In this document: positions 44,129-53,634 of the stretch, piece after piece
Numbering within the stretch: position 1 is the stretch's first letter
Layout of the letters: each line of letters starts with the position of its first letter
Source: JAJDZL01 sp965220665
GTDB taxonomy: Bacteria > Pseudomonadota > Gammaproteobacteria > Arenicellales > JAJDZL01
DNA: 64,000 bases
Reading direction: 5' to 3'
Assembly: GCA_965220665.1 (NCBI GenBank)
Contig: CBDCQQ010000005.1
Location: forward strand, 930,001 to 994,000
Notes under the pieces: model-generated
The model's database searches: none
Seen by the model: only the letters and a program-made list of their open reading frames with translations
Told to the model about the DNA's origin: nothing
Program-made: the position numbers and the translations under genes

Positions 44129-45001
44129 ATGAACACACAGGACACTGACAAAGTAAAGGGTTATGGCGCTGGTGGTGTCGAAGCTGTCATTTCGGTGGAC
44201 GAAGTTACTCGCCAAGCCGCTCAGATAGCCGAAGACATCTCAATTGAAGACCTTGATCAACTGGTTGTCGGCGAACCATTCGTCAAAATTGATCATCTCA
44301 ATGCAGGATACGGAAAAATGGAGATTCTGCACGACTTTAATTTACGCGTTGGGCACCAGCAGTCGCTTTGTCTGATTGGTCCGAACGGTGCGGGCAAATC
44401 AACCATCTTACATTCAATTTTTGGCTTCACGCAAATCTATGGCGGGCAAATCTTTGTTGGCGCACAGCCCTCTCCCATGGATGTCACTAAGCTGACTCCG
44501 AACGAAAAACTGTCATCTGCTGGTATTGCATACATTTTGCAGGACAAGTCAATTTTTCCAGGTATGACCGTAGAAGAAAACCTGTGGATGGGCGGCTTTC
44601 TGACAGATAAACCGGCTGAGGCCAAACAGATTGCAGAGAAGATTTTCGACCGTTATCCGCGGCTCGCGGCACGGCGCAAACATCAGGCCAAGGTACTGTC
44701 TGGTGGCGAGCGACGTCTTCTTGAAATTTCTAGAGCACTGGTAATGGAGCCAGATTTGCTGCTGGTTGACGAACCTTCCATCGGGCTGGAACCGCGTTTC
44801 ATCGATATGGTTTTCGAAATTCTTGATGAACTGCAAAACAAGGATGGCAAAACCATCATCATGGTCGAACAGAATGCCAAAAAGGGCCTCGAATTTGCCG
44901 ATATCGGCTATGTACTGGTATCGGGTCAATTGGCTATTGCTGGTAGAGGAGATGACTTGCTCTCTAACCCAAAAGTTGGCGAACTGTTTCTAGGCGGCTG
45001 A
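44129..45001 (+). CDS. livF: ABC transporter ATP-binding protein, LivF family, with N-terminal extension
   Basis: 290 residues, about 50 longer than usual. Residues 1-55 (DTDKVKGYGAGGVEAVISVD and onward) form an acidic extension before the normal start VKIDHLNAGYGKMEILHDFN. Walker A GPNGAGKS, signature LSGGERR and Walker B LLLVDEPSIGL are intact. The extension has no domain that I recognise and may mediate regulation. It is the last gene of the transporter operon. Confidence 0.9.
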   Translation: MNTQDTDKVKGYGAGGVEAVISVDEVTRQAAQIAEDISIEDLDQLVVGEPFVKIDHLNAGYGKMEILHDFNLRVGHQQSLCLIGPNGAGKSTILHSIFGFTQIYGGQIFVGAQPSPMDVTKLTPNEKLSSAGIAYILQDKSIFPGMTVEENLWMGGFLTDKPAEAKQIAEKIFDRYPRLAARRKHQAKVLSGGERRLLEISRALVMEPDLLLVDEPSIGLEPRFIDMVFEILDELQNKDGKTIIMVEQNAKKGLEFADIGYVLVSGQLAIAGRGDDLLSNPKVGELFLGG

Positions 45002-45312
45002 CCTGTTCAGCATATTCTGCTTCCCATAGTAGCATAAGCGAGACTGGCAGGATATTCATACCTGGGCATGGACTGGGAACCCGTTTCGAACACCTCCCTC
45101 GGAATCGTAATACTGCAATTTGCTTGAGGTATTTGCCCCGTGCTCAACTTTTACATCTCTTGGCACTTGCTAGGCACCGGGCAGGAAGTTGAACTCAAAC
45201 TTCCGAGTTTAGTCCCTCAATATCGTCGAATCACCTTATCCCGAACGTAATTTCTTGTGTGTAGAAAATTGTTCAAGATGTCTGCCAACTGAGCCTGTTC
45301 GGTCTGTAAGTG
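45002..45312. other. Intergenic, nothing recognised
   Basis: 311 bp between the convergent livF and the sodium:alanine symporter terminator. No reading frame with protein-like text, no repeat and no RNA structure was found apart from the terminator that follows. Confidence 0.5.
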
Positions 45313-45356
45313 AAATAAAAAACCTGGCGGCCTGCTGTAGAGCAGGCCACCAGGTT
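45313..45356 (-). terminator. Intrinsic terminator of the AGCS symporter gene
   Basis: AACCTGGCGGCCTGCT (45321-45336), loop GTAG, AGCAGGCCACCAGGTT (45341-45356): a 16-bp stem with one mismatch. On the reverse strand it is followed by TTTTTTATTT (plus-strand AAATAAAAAA, 45311-45320). A textbook Rho-independent terminator 21 bp past the symporter stop. Confidence 0.9.
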
Positions 45357-45376
45357 CGGTTCAGAGGCAAAAGCTG

Positions 45377-46780
45377 TTATGCTTTCGGTAGTTTAATCCG
45401 TGATAACGGAGTACCCTGCTCTTCAAAGTAGTCTCTGGTTACCTTGAATACCATAGGTGCTAACAATAACAAGCCAATCAGGTTTGGCACGGCCATCAGT
45501 CCATTCAACGTGTCAGATAGATTCCACACGAAATCGACTTTAAAGTTGGCAAATGAAAGTGCCGCCAGTACCCAGAACGCACGATAAATCATTACGCTTT
45601 TTTCTGAGAACAGATACTGCCAACATCGTTCGCCATAATAAGACCAACCCAAAATGGTGGTGAATGCGAACACTACCAGCGCAACAGTGACGATGTACTG
45701 ACCGCCAGCAATGCTGACATCGAAAGCCTGAGAGGTTAGTACCGCACCGGTGTAACCACCACCTTCAGGGGCGATTAGCGTCCACGCACCCGATGTCAAA
45801 ATCACCAGTGCTGTCATGGTGCAGACCACGAGCGTATCAATGAATGTTCCGAGCATGGCGATGATGCCTTGTCTAACCGGATTATTGGTTCGTGCTGCGG
45901 CATGGGCAATCGCAGCTGATCCAAGTCCAGATTCATTTGAGAACACACCTCGTGCCACGCCAAAACGGATTGCTGCCGCAACTGCTGCACCTGCAAATCC
46001 ACCCGTCGCTGCCGCAGGATTAAATGCATAGTTGAAAATCATCGCGATTGCTTCTGGTACTTTGGCGATATTGATCAGAATGATAATGAGCGATGCACCA
46101 ATGTAGAGCACGATCATGGCAGGAACCAATTTACCTGCAACATCACCGATTCGGCGAATGCCGCCAAGAATGACGAAACCAACCAGTACTGCCACGATGA
46201 CACCGGTAATCCAAGTCGCAACGCCAAAACTGGAATCAAGTGCCGTCGCCATAGAGTTCACCTGGACTGCATTACCAATTCCGAAAGCTGCAACCGCACC
46301 AAAAATTGCAAACGCCAAGCCCAGATATTTACCCAGTTCAGGGGCAAATTGACCTACGCCGTTTTTGAGATAGTACATTGGACCACCAACGTACTTACCC
46401 TCTTTGTCAACCTCTCTGTACTTAACGGCACAGACTGCCTCTGCATATTTGGTCGCCATACCAAAAAGAGCAATCAACCACATGTAGAATATTGCACCCG
46501 GTCCACCTAGTGCAATTGCGGTTGCGACACCGGCAATGTTACCGGTACCGACCGTCGCTGAAAGTGCGGTCATCAGTGCGTTGAATGGCTTTACTTCACC
46601 TTCACCTTCGCCTTCATCGGATTTGGCAAACAGGATTTTGAAGCCATATACCACTTTACGCCATGGCATAAATACCAGACCCAGCGTCAACAGCAGACCG
46701 GTTACACCCAGCATGCCAAGCATAGGCGGTCCCCATGCAAAAGCATTAATTGAGTTAATTATCGAGTTCAGTTGATCCAT
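45377..46780 (-). CDS. Sodium:alanine/glycine symporter, AGCS family
   Basis: 467 residues with about ten spans. Family text: FNALMTALSATVGTGNIAGV, ALGGPGAIFYMWLIALFGMA and ATKYAEAVCAVKYREVDKEG. The loop RGVFSNESGLGSAAIAHAAA is a strong AGCS marker. These carriers import alanine, glycine or similar amino acids with sodium, which fits a marine or saline habitat. The gene has its own terminator and stands alone, divergent from thrC. Confidence 0.93.
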   Translation of the reverse strand: MDQLNSIINSINAFAWGPPMLGMLGVTGLLLTLGLVFMPWRKVVYGFKILFAKSDEGEGEGEVKPFNALMTALSATVGTGNIAGVATAIALGGPGAIFYMWLIALFGMATKYAEAVCAVKYREVDKEGKYVGGPMYYLKNGVGQFAPELGKYLGLAFAIFGAVAAFGIGNAVQVNSMATALDSSFGVATWITGVIVAVLVGFVILGGIRRIGDVAGKLVPAMIVLYIGASLIIILINIAKVPEAIAMIFNYAFNPAAATGGFAGAAVAAAIRFGVARGVFSNESGLGSAAIAHAAARTNNPVRQGIIAMLGTFIDTLVVCTMTALVILTSGAWTLIAPEGGGYTGAVLTSQAFDVSIAGGQYIVTVALVVFAFTTILGWSYYGERCWQYLFSEKSVMIYRAFWVLAALSFANFKVDFVWNLSDTLNGLMAVPNLIGLLLLAPMVFKVTRDYFEEQGTPLSRIKLPKA

Positions 46781-47289
46781 TAGAATTCCTCCACCTCATT
46801 GGATTTATTCTTGTTTATGAAGATTCTCGTATCAAAACCGATGTTGAAATACACAATCCGTATTTCGATGCATATTATCACAAACCAGGGACGAATGTGA
46901 ATTGAAGTTAAAAACCCACTTTCTACTCAACACAGTCTAGTCGCGCGATAGTGTGGGCTAAAGCTTGGTGATCGCTATCTATTGGTTGTTATCTTATTGT
47001 TTTTAATTCAAATTAGTCGACTAGTTTGGTGTCTGTCCTTTTGCTCCGCTTTGATCGTACCTCGCCAATTGAGTGTCTGCTGAATCAACAGAAAATCAAT
47101 GCAAAGTGACATAAACTCAGCGAATCATAACCGTAACTAACTGCTTTTTAGTGGGGGTCTAAACTCAGGTTGTGATACGATAAAATTTATGTTTGGGGTG
47201 CACCAGATTTCTCAGGCTAATGAGGTCATTGCTCATTACATTGACTCCCCTATCTCCTGAAGACACCTAGATTCAAAAAAAGAACTTAA
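46781..47289. other. Divergent intergenic region between AGCS and thrC
   Basis: 509 bp, AT-rich, expected to hold both promoters. No consensus -35/-10 pair, attenuator peptide or repeat could be picked out with confidence, and no protein-like reading frame is present. Confidence 0.45.
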
Positions 47290-48675
47290 ATGGAATATAT
47301 CAGTACGCGTTCTCAGGGCCCTGAAATTGATTTTGAGCAGGCTGCAACCTGCGGGCTCGCACCGGATGGCGGTCTTTATGTTCCAGCTGAGTGGCCAAAG
47401 TTCGATCACCACGAACTTAAGTCATTGATCGGCAAGTCGTATTGTGAAGTGGTGTTGGAGGTGCTGCGAAAGTTCGCTGGTGACAGTGTGCCACAGGACC
47501 AGCTCAATCAGATTGTCACGGATGCGTATGCCAATTTCAGTCACCCTGATATTGCACCGATTCGAGAAATTCGATCTGGCATCTATATGATGGAGCTCTT
47601 TCATGGCCCTACGCTTTCCTTTAAAGATTACGCACTTCAGTTTCTCGGCAGGGTTATGGATTGGAGTCTTCGTAAGCGCGGCGAGCACCTGACTGTTGTT
47701 GGCGCCACCTCGGGAGATACAGGCTCAGCAGCAATCAGCGCGGTAGCTGGGCGCGACACAATTGATCTCTATATGCTGCACCCATTTCAGCGGGTTTCGA
47801 TCATGCAACGCCGCCAGATGACTACCAATCAAGACTCAAATATCTTCAATTACGCTGTTAACGGTACATTTGATGACTGTCAGGCGATAGTCAAAACTAT
47901 TTTTAGTGATCGCGAAGTTCAAAGACACCACGCGCTTGGTGCGGTTAACTCGATAAATTGGGGGCGAATATCGGCGCAGGTTGCTTACTACTTCTATGCA
48001 GCTCTCAAGATTGGCACTCTAAACACCAAGGTCAGTTTCGCAGTTCCAACAGGGAACTTCGGTAATGTATTCGCTGCCTGGACAGCTTCCAAAATGGGTT
48101 TGCCCATGGGAAAACTTCTCGTCTGTTCAAATGCTAACGACATACTGACGCGCTTTTTTGAAAGTGGAGAGATGACAAAACTCGGTGTCAAGCAAACCGT
48201 CACACCCAGCATGGATATCGAAGTCTCCAGCAATTTCGAACGATATCTTTTTGAACTGTATGATCAAGATGGTGACCGTGTCAACAACCTTATGCAGAAT
48301 TTAACACAAATTGGCAAATTCAAGATTGAAAAGGACAAGCTGATGCAATCTCGTGAACATTTCAGCGCCTACCGGGCCAATGATGAACAGACTTGCGAGA
48401 CCATCGCTCGGCACTACTCAGAAACCGGTGAAATTATCGATCCACATTCCGCTGTGGCGTTGAATGCGGTCAATCAGGCTGAGAGTGGTTTGGAATCACC
48501 GGTTGTGGTAGTAGCGACAGCTCATCCCGCTAAATTTCCTGAAACTATTGAGCGAACGCTCAATATTGAAGTACCCATTCCTAAACAACTGCAGGAAATT
48601 ATTGATCTTCCGGAACGCTATCGGCGGATTTCAAGCAATCCGGAAGACCTCAAAACCCTGATGCTTGCATCATGA
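47290..48675 (+). CDS. thrC: Threonine synthase
   Basis: 461 residues. MEYISTRSQGPEIDFEQAAT with CGLAPDGGLYVPAEWP is the N-terminal lid domain. The PLP lysine is in GPTLSFKDYALQFLGRVMD, and the phosphate cradle in VVGATSGDTGSAAISAVAGR. AVPTGNFGNVFAAW and the C-terminal TAHPAKFPETIE follow. It converts O-phosphohomoserine to threonine, the last step of threonine synthesis. The homoserine genes are not adjacent. The stop overlaps the M23 gene start by 4 bp. Confidence 0.96.
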   Translation: MEYISTRSQGPEIDFEQAATCGLAPDGGLYVPAEWPKFDHHELKSLIGKSYCEVVLEVLRKFAGDSVPQDQLNQIVTDAYANFSHPDIAPIREIRSGIYMMELFHGPTLSFKDYALQFLGRVMDWSLRKRGEHLTVVGATSGDTGSAAISAVAGRDTIDLYMLHPFQRVSIMQRRQMTTNQDSNIFNYAVNGTFDDCQAIVKTIFSDREVQRHHALGAVNSINWGRISAQVAYYFYAALKIGTLNTKVSFAVPTGNFGNVFAAWTASKMGLPMGKLLVCSNANDILTRFFESGEMTKLGVKQTVTPSMDIEVSSNFERYLFELYDQDGDRVNNLMQNLTQIGKFKIEKDKLMQSREHFSAYRANDEQTCETIARHYSETGEIIDPHSAVALNAVNQAESGLESPVVVVATAHPAKFPETIERTLNIEVPIPKQLQEIIDLPERYRRISSNPEDLKTLMLAS

Positions 48676-49538
48676 ATCAACTGATGAGAAAATACCTTGT
48701 GCACGTAATTGCAGTCGGCCTGCTGTACCTATTTGCCAGCACACCACTTTGGGCTGATTCGGGTTCAAGCATGAACCGTGGCGCACAACTCAAGGGTAGT
48801 TACACCCAGGGTGGATTGCTGTTTGGCAACACCGAACCCGGTTCGACAGTATTGATCGACCAGCAAAATGTTCGGGTTTCAGATTCTGGAAATTTTCTGA
48901 TTGGATTTGGACGCGACGCCAAGCTCAACTGGCAATTGGCTGTTGAACATCCAGACGGATCCACATATACGAGCACTATTGAAATAAACCCCCGAACTTA
49001 CCAAATCCAGCGTATAGATGGAATTCCACCGAGCAAAGTAACACCGTCAAAAGAAGACTACGAACGTATTGCAAAGGATTCCGCATTAGTCAGAGAGGCG
49101 CGCCAAATTGATGACCCCAGGCTCGATTTTCTTGACGAATTTGATTGGCCTGTTCACGGTATCATCACCGGAGTCTATGGTAGCCAGCGAATTCTGAATG
49201 GTGAACCGCGCAGGCCTCATTACGGCATCGACATTCATGCACCCACAGGAACCCCCGTCCGCGCGCCGGCCGGTGGAGTAGTTACTGTTGCCCATCCGGA
49301 CATGTTCTTTTCTGGCGCTACCATGATCATTGATCACGGTCACGGTCTTTCATCAGCATTTCTGCACCTGGACGAAATTCGGGTTGAGGTTGGTGAATAC
49401 GTCAAGAAGAACCAGGTGATTGGTACGGTTGGTTCATCTGGACGCAGCACCGGACCACACCTGGATTGGCGTATCAACCTATTCTGTGACCGTTTGGACC
49501 CGCAGTTTCTCGTTGATGAAATGCCTGCTGTCGAATAA
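48672..49538 (+). CDS. M23 family peptidoglycan endopeptidase, HLDW subtype
   Basis: 288 residues with a signal peptide (VGLLYLFASTPLWA, then DSG). A Gly/Asp-rich beta domain with TQGGLLFGNTEPGSTVLIDQ precedes the LytM domain. Zinc residues: HYGIDIHAPTGTPVRAPAGG (His, Asp) and GPHLDWRINLFCDRLDP, where the usual second His of HxH is Asp (HLD), a variant common in this subfamily. It is probably a periplasmic murein endopeptidase. It is translationally coupled to thrC (ATGA) and followed 25 bp later by the VUT gene. Confidence 0.88.
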   Translation: MNQLMRKYLVHVIAVGLLYLFASTPLWADSGSSMNRGAQLKGSYTQGGLLFGNTEPGSTVLIDQQNVRVSDSGNFLIGFGRDAKLNWQLAVEHPDGSTYTSTIEINPRTYQIQRIDGIPPSKVTPSKEDYERIAKDSALVREARQIDDPRLDFLDEFDWPVHGIITGVYGSQRILNGEPRRPHYGIDIHAPTGTPVRAPAGGVVTVAHPDMFFSGATMIIDHGHGLSSAFLHLDEIRVEVGEYVKKNQVIGTVGSSGRSTGPHLDWRINLFCDRLDPQFLVDEMPAVE

Positions 49539-49562
49539 CTTGAGGAGTGAGGGAAAGCAATC

Positions 49563-50117
49563 TTGAATCAGGCGGGCGTAGTTCGTTCTCTGATGCCGGG
49601 GACTGTCGCGATGGCGACAGTCATTACCGCCTCGAATATTCTGGTCGGCTATCCGATTAACGATTGGTTAACGTGGGGGCATTTCAGCTTTCCCATCACC
49701 TTCTTCATTACCGACCTGATTAATAGGAGGTTCGGTGCAGAACGAGCGCGGAAAGTCGCCTATGTTGGGTTTGCCGTAGCCGTTGTGTTGTCTTTCTGGT
49801 TGGCCACACCGCGTATCGCGGCAGCATCAGGCAGCGCATTTATCATTGGCCAGCTCACGAATATTGGCATCTTCGATCGACTGCGCCACAAAAACTGGTG
49901 GCACGCTCCGCTTATTTCATCCAGCATCGCCTCAACTGTTGACACAGTCATTTTTTACGGCATCGCATTCGCTGGTACCGGCCTGCCCTGGGTAAGCTGG
50001 TCGATTGGAGACTACGCAGTAAAACTGATTTCAGCCCTGTTTCTGATTTTGCCCTATTTCGTTATCACTAAACGACTCTGGGCAAATGGTCCGACAAATT
50101 CGTCACCAGCCGTTTGA
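49563..50117 (+). CDS. VUT family (YhhQ/queuosine precursor-type) membrane protein
   Basis: 184 residues; TTG 49563 follows a GAGG-rich leader, and an ATG 10 codons in is an alternative. About five spans are seen: VAMATVITASNILVGYPIND, FSFPITFFITDLINRRFGAE, KVAYVGFAVAVVLSFWLA, and FVSRLLSxA-like SSIASTVDTVIFYGIAF. This fits the VUT/YhhQ family, whose E. coli member takes up the queuosine precursor preQ0/preQ1. Substrate specificity cannot be read from sequence. The gene converges with ispE. Confidence 0.82.
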   Translation: MNQAGVVRSLMPGTVAMATVITASNILVGYPINDWLTWGHFSFPITFFITDLINRRFGAERARKVAYVGFAVAVVLSFWLATPRIAAASGSAFIIGQLTNIGIFDRLRHKNWWHAPLISSSIASTVDTVIFYGIAFAGTGLPWVSWSIGDYAVKLISALFLILPYFVITKRLWANGPTNSSPAV

Positions 50118-50136
50118 ACCAATTTAGTTGAAGCAG

Positions 50137-50943
50137 TCAGCTCGACTGTCCTAAACATACGCGTCCGATCCAGGCTGCAGGCAGCTCTGCTATTATCGAT
50201 TCACCAATCTCGCGACTCTGAATCGGCATAAATGCGGCGCTGCCAGAACCCGTCATTCGAGCCAAGCCCCACTGCTTCAGATAATCAATCAGCGTAAGCA
50301 CCTCAGGATAAAGAGTGCATGTGATTGCTTCAAGATCATTTCGCGTATCACCCGTAATAAACGGCTCGTTGGCAATTTTCTCCGTATACGGAGTTCCGTG
50401 GAACGCCTCAAAAATTCGTGCAGTCGATACTGAGAAGCCAGGGTAGACAACAAGGTAGAGCTGTTTGTCGACCGAAACGTCCGACAGTATCTCGCCTCTG
50501 CCTTCAGCCCATGCGTTTTTTCCGAAAACAAAAACAGGCACATCGGCTCCGATCCTTGAGCCAATTTCAGCTAATTGGCTGAGTTCAGCCTCTAACCCCC
50601 ACAATTCGTTCAGCGCAAGCAGCGTCGTTGCGGCATCGGAGCTACCGCCACCAAGACCCGCACCGATCGGAATTTGCTTCTTGCAACGGATAATTACACC
50701 TTCAGAACCCGGGAAACGGGACCTCAGCTTGCGAGCGGCAAGGACGGTAATATCGTTCGCTTCCTCAACGCCTTCGATGGTCCTGCCTCGGGCGATGCTT
50801 CCGTCTCTGGTGAGTTCAAATTCGATTTCATCACACCAGTCGATCAGATGGTAAGCGGTCTGCAATTCGTGATATCCATCATCGAATCGACCCGTAACAT
50901 GCAGAAATAAATTAATCTTGGCAGGTGCCAACCGCATCAACAT
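50137..50943 (-). CDS. ispE: 4-diphosphocytidyl-2-C-methyl-D-erythritol kinase
   Basis: 268 residues. GHMP-kinase motifs are present: APAKINLFLHVTGRFDDGYH near the N-terminus (catalytic Lys), the ATP-binding IGAGLGGGSSDAATTLLALN, and the C-terminal MTGSGSAAFM. It phosphorylates CDP-methylerythritol in the non-mevalonate isoprenoid pathway. It lies 19 bp downstream of lolB, the standard gammaproteobacterial order. Confidence 0.95.
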   Translation of the reverse strand: MLMRLAPAKINLFLHVTGRFDDGYHELQTAYHLIDWCDEIEFELTRDGSIARGRTIEGVEEANDITVLAARKLRSRFPGSEGVIIRCKKQIPIGAGLGGGSSDAATTLLALNELWGLEAELSQLAEIGSRIGADVPVFVFGKNAWAEGRGEILSDVSVDKQLYLVVYPGFSVSTARIFEAFHGTPYTEKIANEPFITGDTRNDLEAITCTLYPEVLTLIDYLKQWGLARMTGSGSAAFMPIQSREIGESIIAELPAAWIGRVCLGQSS

Positions 50944-50962
50944 TCTGAAACTCTAAGTGTTA

Positions 50963-51598
50963 TCAGCTAAGTGACCAAGAGCTGATCACCAGCCTGATTT
51001 CGTTCGGCACCTCCGCCTGAGGCCGTTGTTCCGCCATCTCCTGCTGTAGATCATCACTTGCAAAAAAACGATAACGAGTCGGAAGATCGTAGCCGTCAAA
51101 TGTGTCGTACTTTGAAAGCACGGCCTGCCATCCCTCCTGCTCAATCTCGACGACGTGACCGAGTGTATCCCACTTCAGCTCAGCAGATGAATAGGGGTAA
51201 GCTTTACCGAGAATCCAGTTCTCCATCTCAGTCACTGGAAATCGCCAACCTAGGTAAACATCGAGAACACGTTGAGCGTTGGCACCGACCGACGTCCAGC
51301 CATCAGAGTCAGTCAGCACAGCCCCGCGGTGATCGACAACGATTCGAATATGACCGGAACCCAGGCTGCCGTAGATGTCAATCTGGTGATTTGAACCGCT
51401 ACGCACCCACGCTATTCGACCAATATGCCCACCTTTGTCTGTGCGTACACTAAGACGCCCTCGAATATCCCAGCTGTCAAGTAAATCCAGGGTGCTTAGA
51501 TGGGAGTCAAGAATTGCTGGATCGAATGAATAATTGACAGTCTGCGTTGAGCATCCCGTCATCACCAGAACAGCGACCAATGCCAGCCGCGCAATCAT
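50963..51598 (-). CDS. lolB: Outer-membrane lipoprotein LolB
   Basis: 211 residues with a short signal and lipobox (LVAVLVMTGC, Cys16). The mature part matches LolB: WDIRGRLSVRTDKGGHIGRI, AWVRSGSNHQIDIYGSLGSG and YPYSSAELKWDTLGHVVEIE. It receives lipoproteins from LolA and inserts them in the outer membrane. It overlaps the TPR lipoprotein gene by 4 bp. Presence of LolB restricts the host to beta- or gammaproteobacteria. Confidence 0.92.
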   Translation of the reverse strand: MIARLALVAVLVMTGCSTQTVNYSFDPAILDSHLSTLDLLDSWDIRGRLSVRTDKGGHIGRIAWVRSGSNHQIDIYGSLGSGHIRIVVDHRGAVLTDSDGWTSVGANAQRVLDVYLGWRFPVTEMENWILGKAYPYSSAELKWDTLGHVVEIEQEGWQAVLSKYDTFDGYDLPTRYRFFASDDLQQEMAEQRPQAEVPNEIRLVISSWSLS

Positions 51599-53319
51599 TG
51601 GCTGGTCAATCGTTCAATTGTCTCGATAAGGATTTCATTGTCGGGCGATTTCTTGTGCGCATCATCCCAAAGCTGTCTGGCTTTCTGGGTGCGTCCAATT
51701 GTCCAATACACCTCGCCCAAATGGGCCGCCATCACTGGATCGTCCCGGCGAGAGAGTGCGACACTCAACAATTCAATTGCATCCTCGAAGTTGCCCATTT
51801 TGAAATGCGCCCAGCCCATACTGTCCAGGATAAAGGGGTCGTTCGGTTTAATTTCCAATGCCTTCGCGATGTAATCCGTTCCCTCTTCCAACCGGTCCGT
51901 TTGATCAATCAGCGTATATCCCAATGCATTAAGCGCCAATGCATTGTCAGGTTGCTGTGCAAGAATGGCATTGACCGTCATTTCCACCTGATCAATCAGG
52001 TTCAATTCAGCGGCGGTATAACTTTTTGCGAGCAGTAAGGTGATATTTCCACGAAATTCCTCCAGCCCGGCTTCAAGCACGGAAAATGCATCGTCAAAAC
52101 GGCCGTCATTTCGGTACAGGTCTTCAACGACCAAAATTATTCGAATCCGTTCCTGCTGGCTTTCCGTCGGGTGTTCTTCAAGCAATGCCACCGCCTCATC
52201 AATGCTGCGTGTACCTGCGATGTATTTTGCGGTAAGTAAATCCCTGCTAAATCCAAGATTACGATTTGTGATACGACTGATCCAGGCGGCCGCCTCTTCA
52301 TAATCTTTCTTCTCTAGCGCCAGTTCTGCGAGATTAATGAGGACCCGTTGATTTTCGGGTTCGAGTTTGTGAAACGCCAAGAACTTGTCTCGCGATAACT
52401 CTGGAAAATTTGCCTGTTCGTGCAGAGTTCCTTGCATATATAGCGATTCAGCATCCGTGAGCATCTCATACTGTTTGATCGCTTCGCGGTTAAGTCCCTC
52501 ACCAACCAGATGACGGGCGTAATGATGTCGAAGATTGCGGGAGTCGGGATTGCGGGACAGAAACTTCTTTGCAAATTCCACTGCATCAGATACAGCACCA
52601 CGTCGGATGTGAACGAAGAACTTGGCCGATGCCATGTCATCAGAGTTAGGTGCCATCGCTAGCCCTTCGGTAACCAACTGATCGATGAATTCTTCGTCTT
52701 TTTCAGCAGTTACTGCAAGTTCAATCGAGTACAAGCGACCGAAAATACTTTCAGGAAATTCAGATATGATTCTGTCAAATAGATCAAAGGCTAATTTCGG
52801 GCCCACGGTACCGCCTAACGAACGGCTGACTTTCTGGAATTTGATCTGATCTGGTTCAGTTGACAATTCCAGATTATTCTGAAATCCTTCAACTGCCTCG
52901 TCATATCGCTGTGTCGCAATCATCGATACGGCATTGGAAAACCACGCCTCTGCAGAATCCGGACTCAGCATGACCCACAGGGATGTGGTATTGGAGGCGA
53001 CATCATACTGTTGATTACCGATTGCGCGGAGCGAGGCGATTTCGGCAATACGAGGATCGTTCGTTTCAAACGCCAGCTTCTCAAGAATTTCAATCGAAGT
53101 CAAGACGTCATTGCGATAGTAGGCGAGCTCTGAGATCAGAAACTGGTGCAAAATCTCCGCTGAAAGTTCGACCTGTGGAGCGAGACGCAAATTTTCGGCT
53201 TCAGCAGTTCCTTGTGCGTCTGTACCATCTGCCGTAGGCTGAGTTACAGCACAGCCACTCAAAATAAGCGCACCCAGAATAAGTGTTGCCAGAGTAAGAT
53301 GCAATACTGGTCTACACAT
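51595..53319 (-). CDS. TPR-repeat lipoprotein
   Basis: 574 residues from ATG 53319, chosen because it places a signal with lipobox (TLILGALILSGC) right at the N-terminus; the frame stays open to 53406. About ten tetratricopeptide-like repeats follow, for example AEAWFSNAVSMIATQRYDEAVEGF, DNALALNALGYTLIDQT and DPFILDSMGWAHFKMGNFEDAI. Homologues beside lolB are known as outer-membrane TPR lipoproteins, with a general scaffold role. It is the first gene of the TPR-lolB-ispE operon, divergent from prfA. Confidence 0.88.
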   Translation of the reverse strand: MCRPVLHLTLATLILGALILSGCAVTQPTADGTDAQGTAEAENLRLAPQVELSAEILHQFLISELAYYRNDVLTSIEILEKLAFETNDPRIAEIASLRAIGNQQYDVASNTTSLWVMLSPDSAEAWFSNAVSMIATQRYDEAVEGFQNNLELSTEPDQIKFQKVSRSLGGTVGPKLAFDLFDRIISEFPESIFGRLYSIELAVTAEKDEEFIDQLVTEGLAMAPNSDDMASAKFFVHIRRGAVSDAVEFAKKFLSRNPDSRNLRHHYARHLVGEGLNREAIKQYEMLTDAESLYMQGTLHEQANFPELSRDKFLAFHKLEPENQRVLINLAELALEKKDYEEAAAWISRITNRNLGFSRDLLTAKYIAGTRSIDEAVALLEEHPTESQQERIRIILVVEDLYRNDGRFDDAFSVLEAGLEEFRGNITLLLAKSYTAAELNLIDQVEMTVNAILAQQPDNALALNALGYTLIDQTDRLEEGTDYIAKALEIKPNDPFILDSMGWAHFKMGNFEDAIELLSVALSRRDDPVMAAHLGEVYWTIGRTQKARQLWDDAHKKSPDNEILIETIERLTSQ

Positions 53320-53634
53320 AATGTTCAAAGTTGATAAAGTCATCAAAAAGCAGCAGCGGGATAAGTTTTCCAGCACGGTAACCTGCGCCAAATTGCACCG
53401 AAGCAAGTCCGCTAAGGTGAATTGTCAAAAGTTGCAATCCACGACATGGAACTCCATTCAGCTTGGCTTGCCAAACTGGTCATTGCCCTTTGCCGTCTTG
53501 CCGTTGACTCATTCAATTACATTATAATGATAGAGTTGTCGGTCTCATCAGTTTCAAAACACCCCACCGACGATTTGCCGCCCACTCCAGGCCACTAAAA
53601 AAACTTTGTCCGCGGCCTTGCGATCATTCTTCTA
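53320..53634. other. Divergent intergenic region before prfA, no hemA
   Basis: 315 bp between the TPR gene and prfA, where many gammaproteobacteria carry hemA (about 1.25 kb). No fragment of HemA is readable. A TATAAT at 53523-53528 could be a -10 for prfA, with a TTGCCG 19 bp upstream as a poor -35. No other feature was recognised. Confidence 0.5.
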
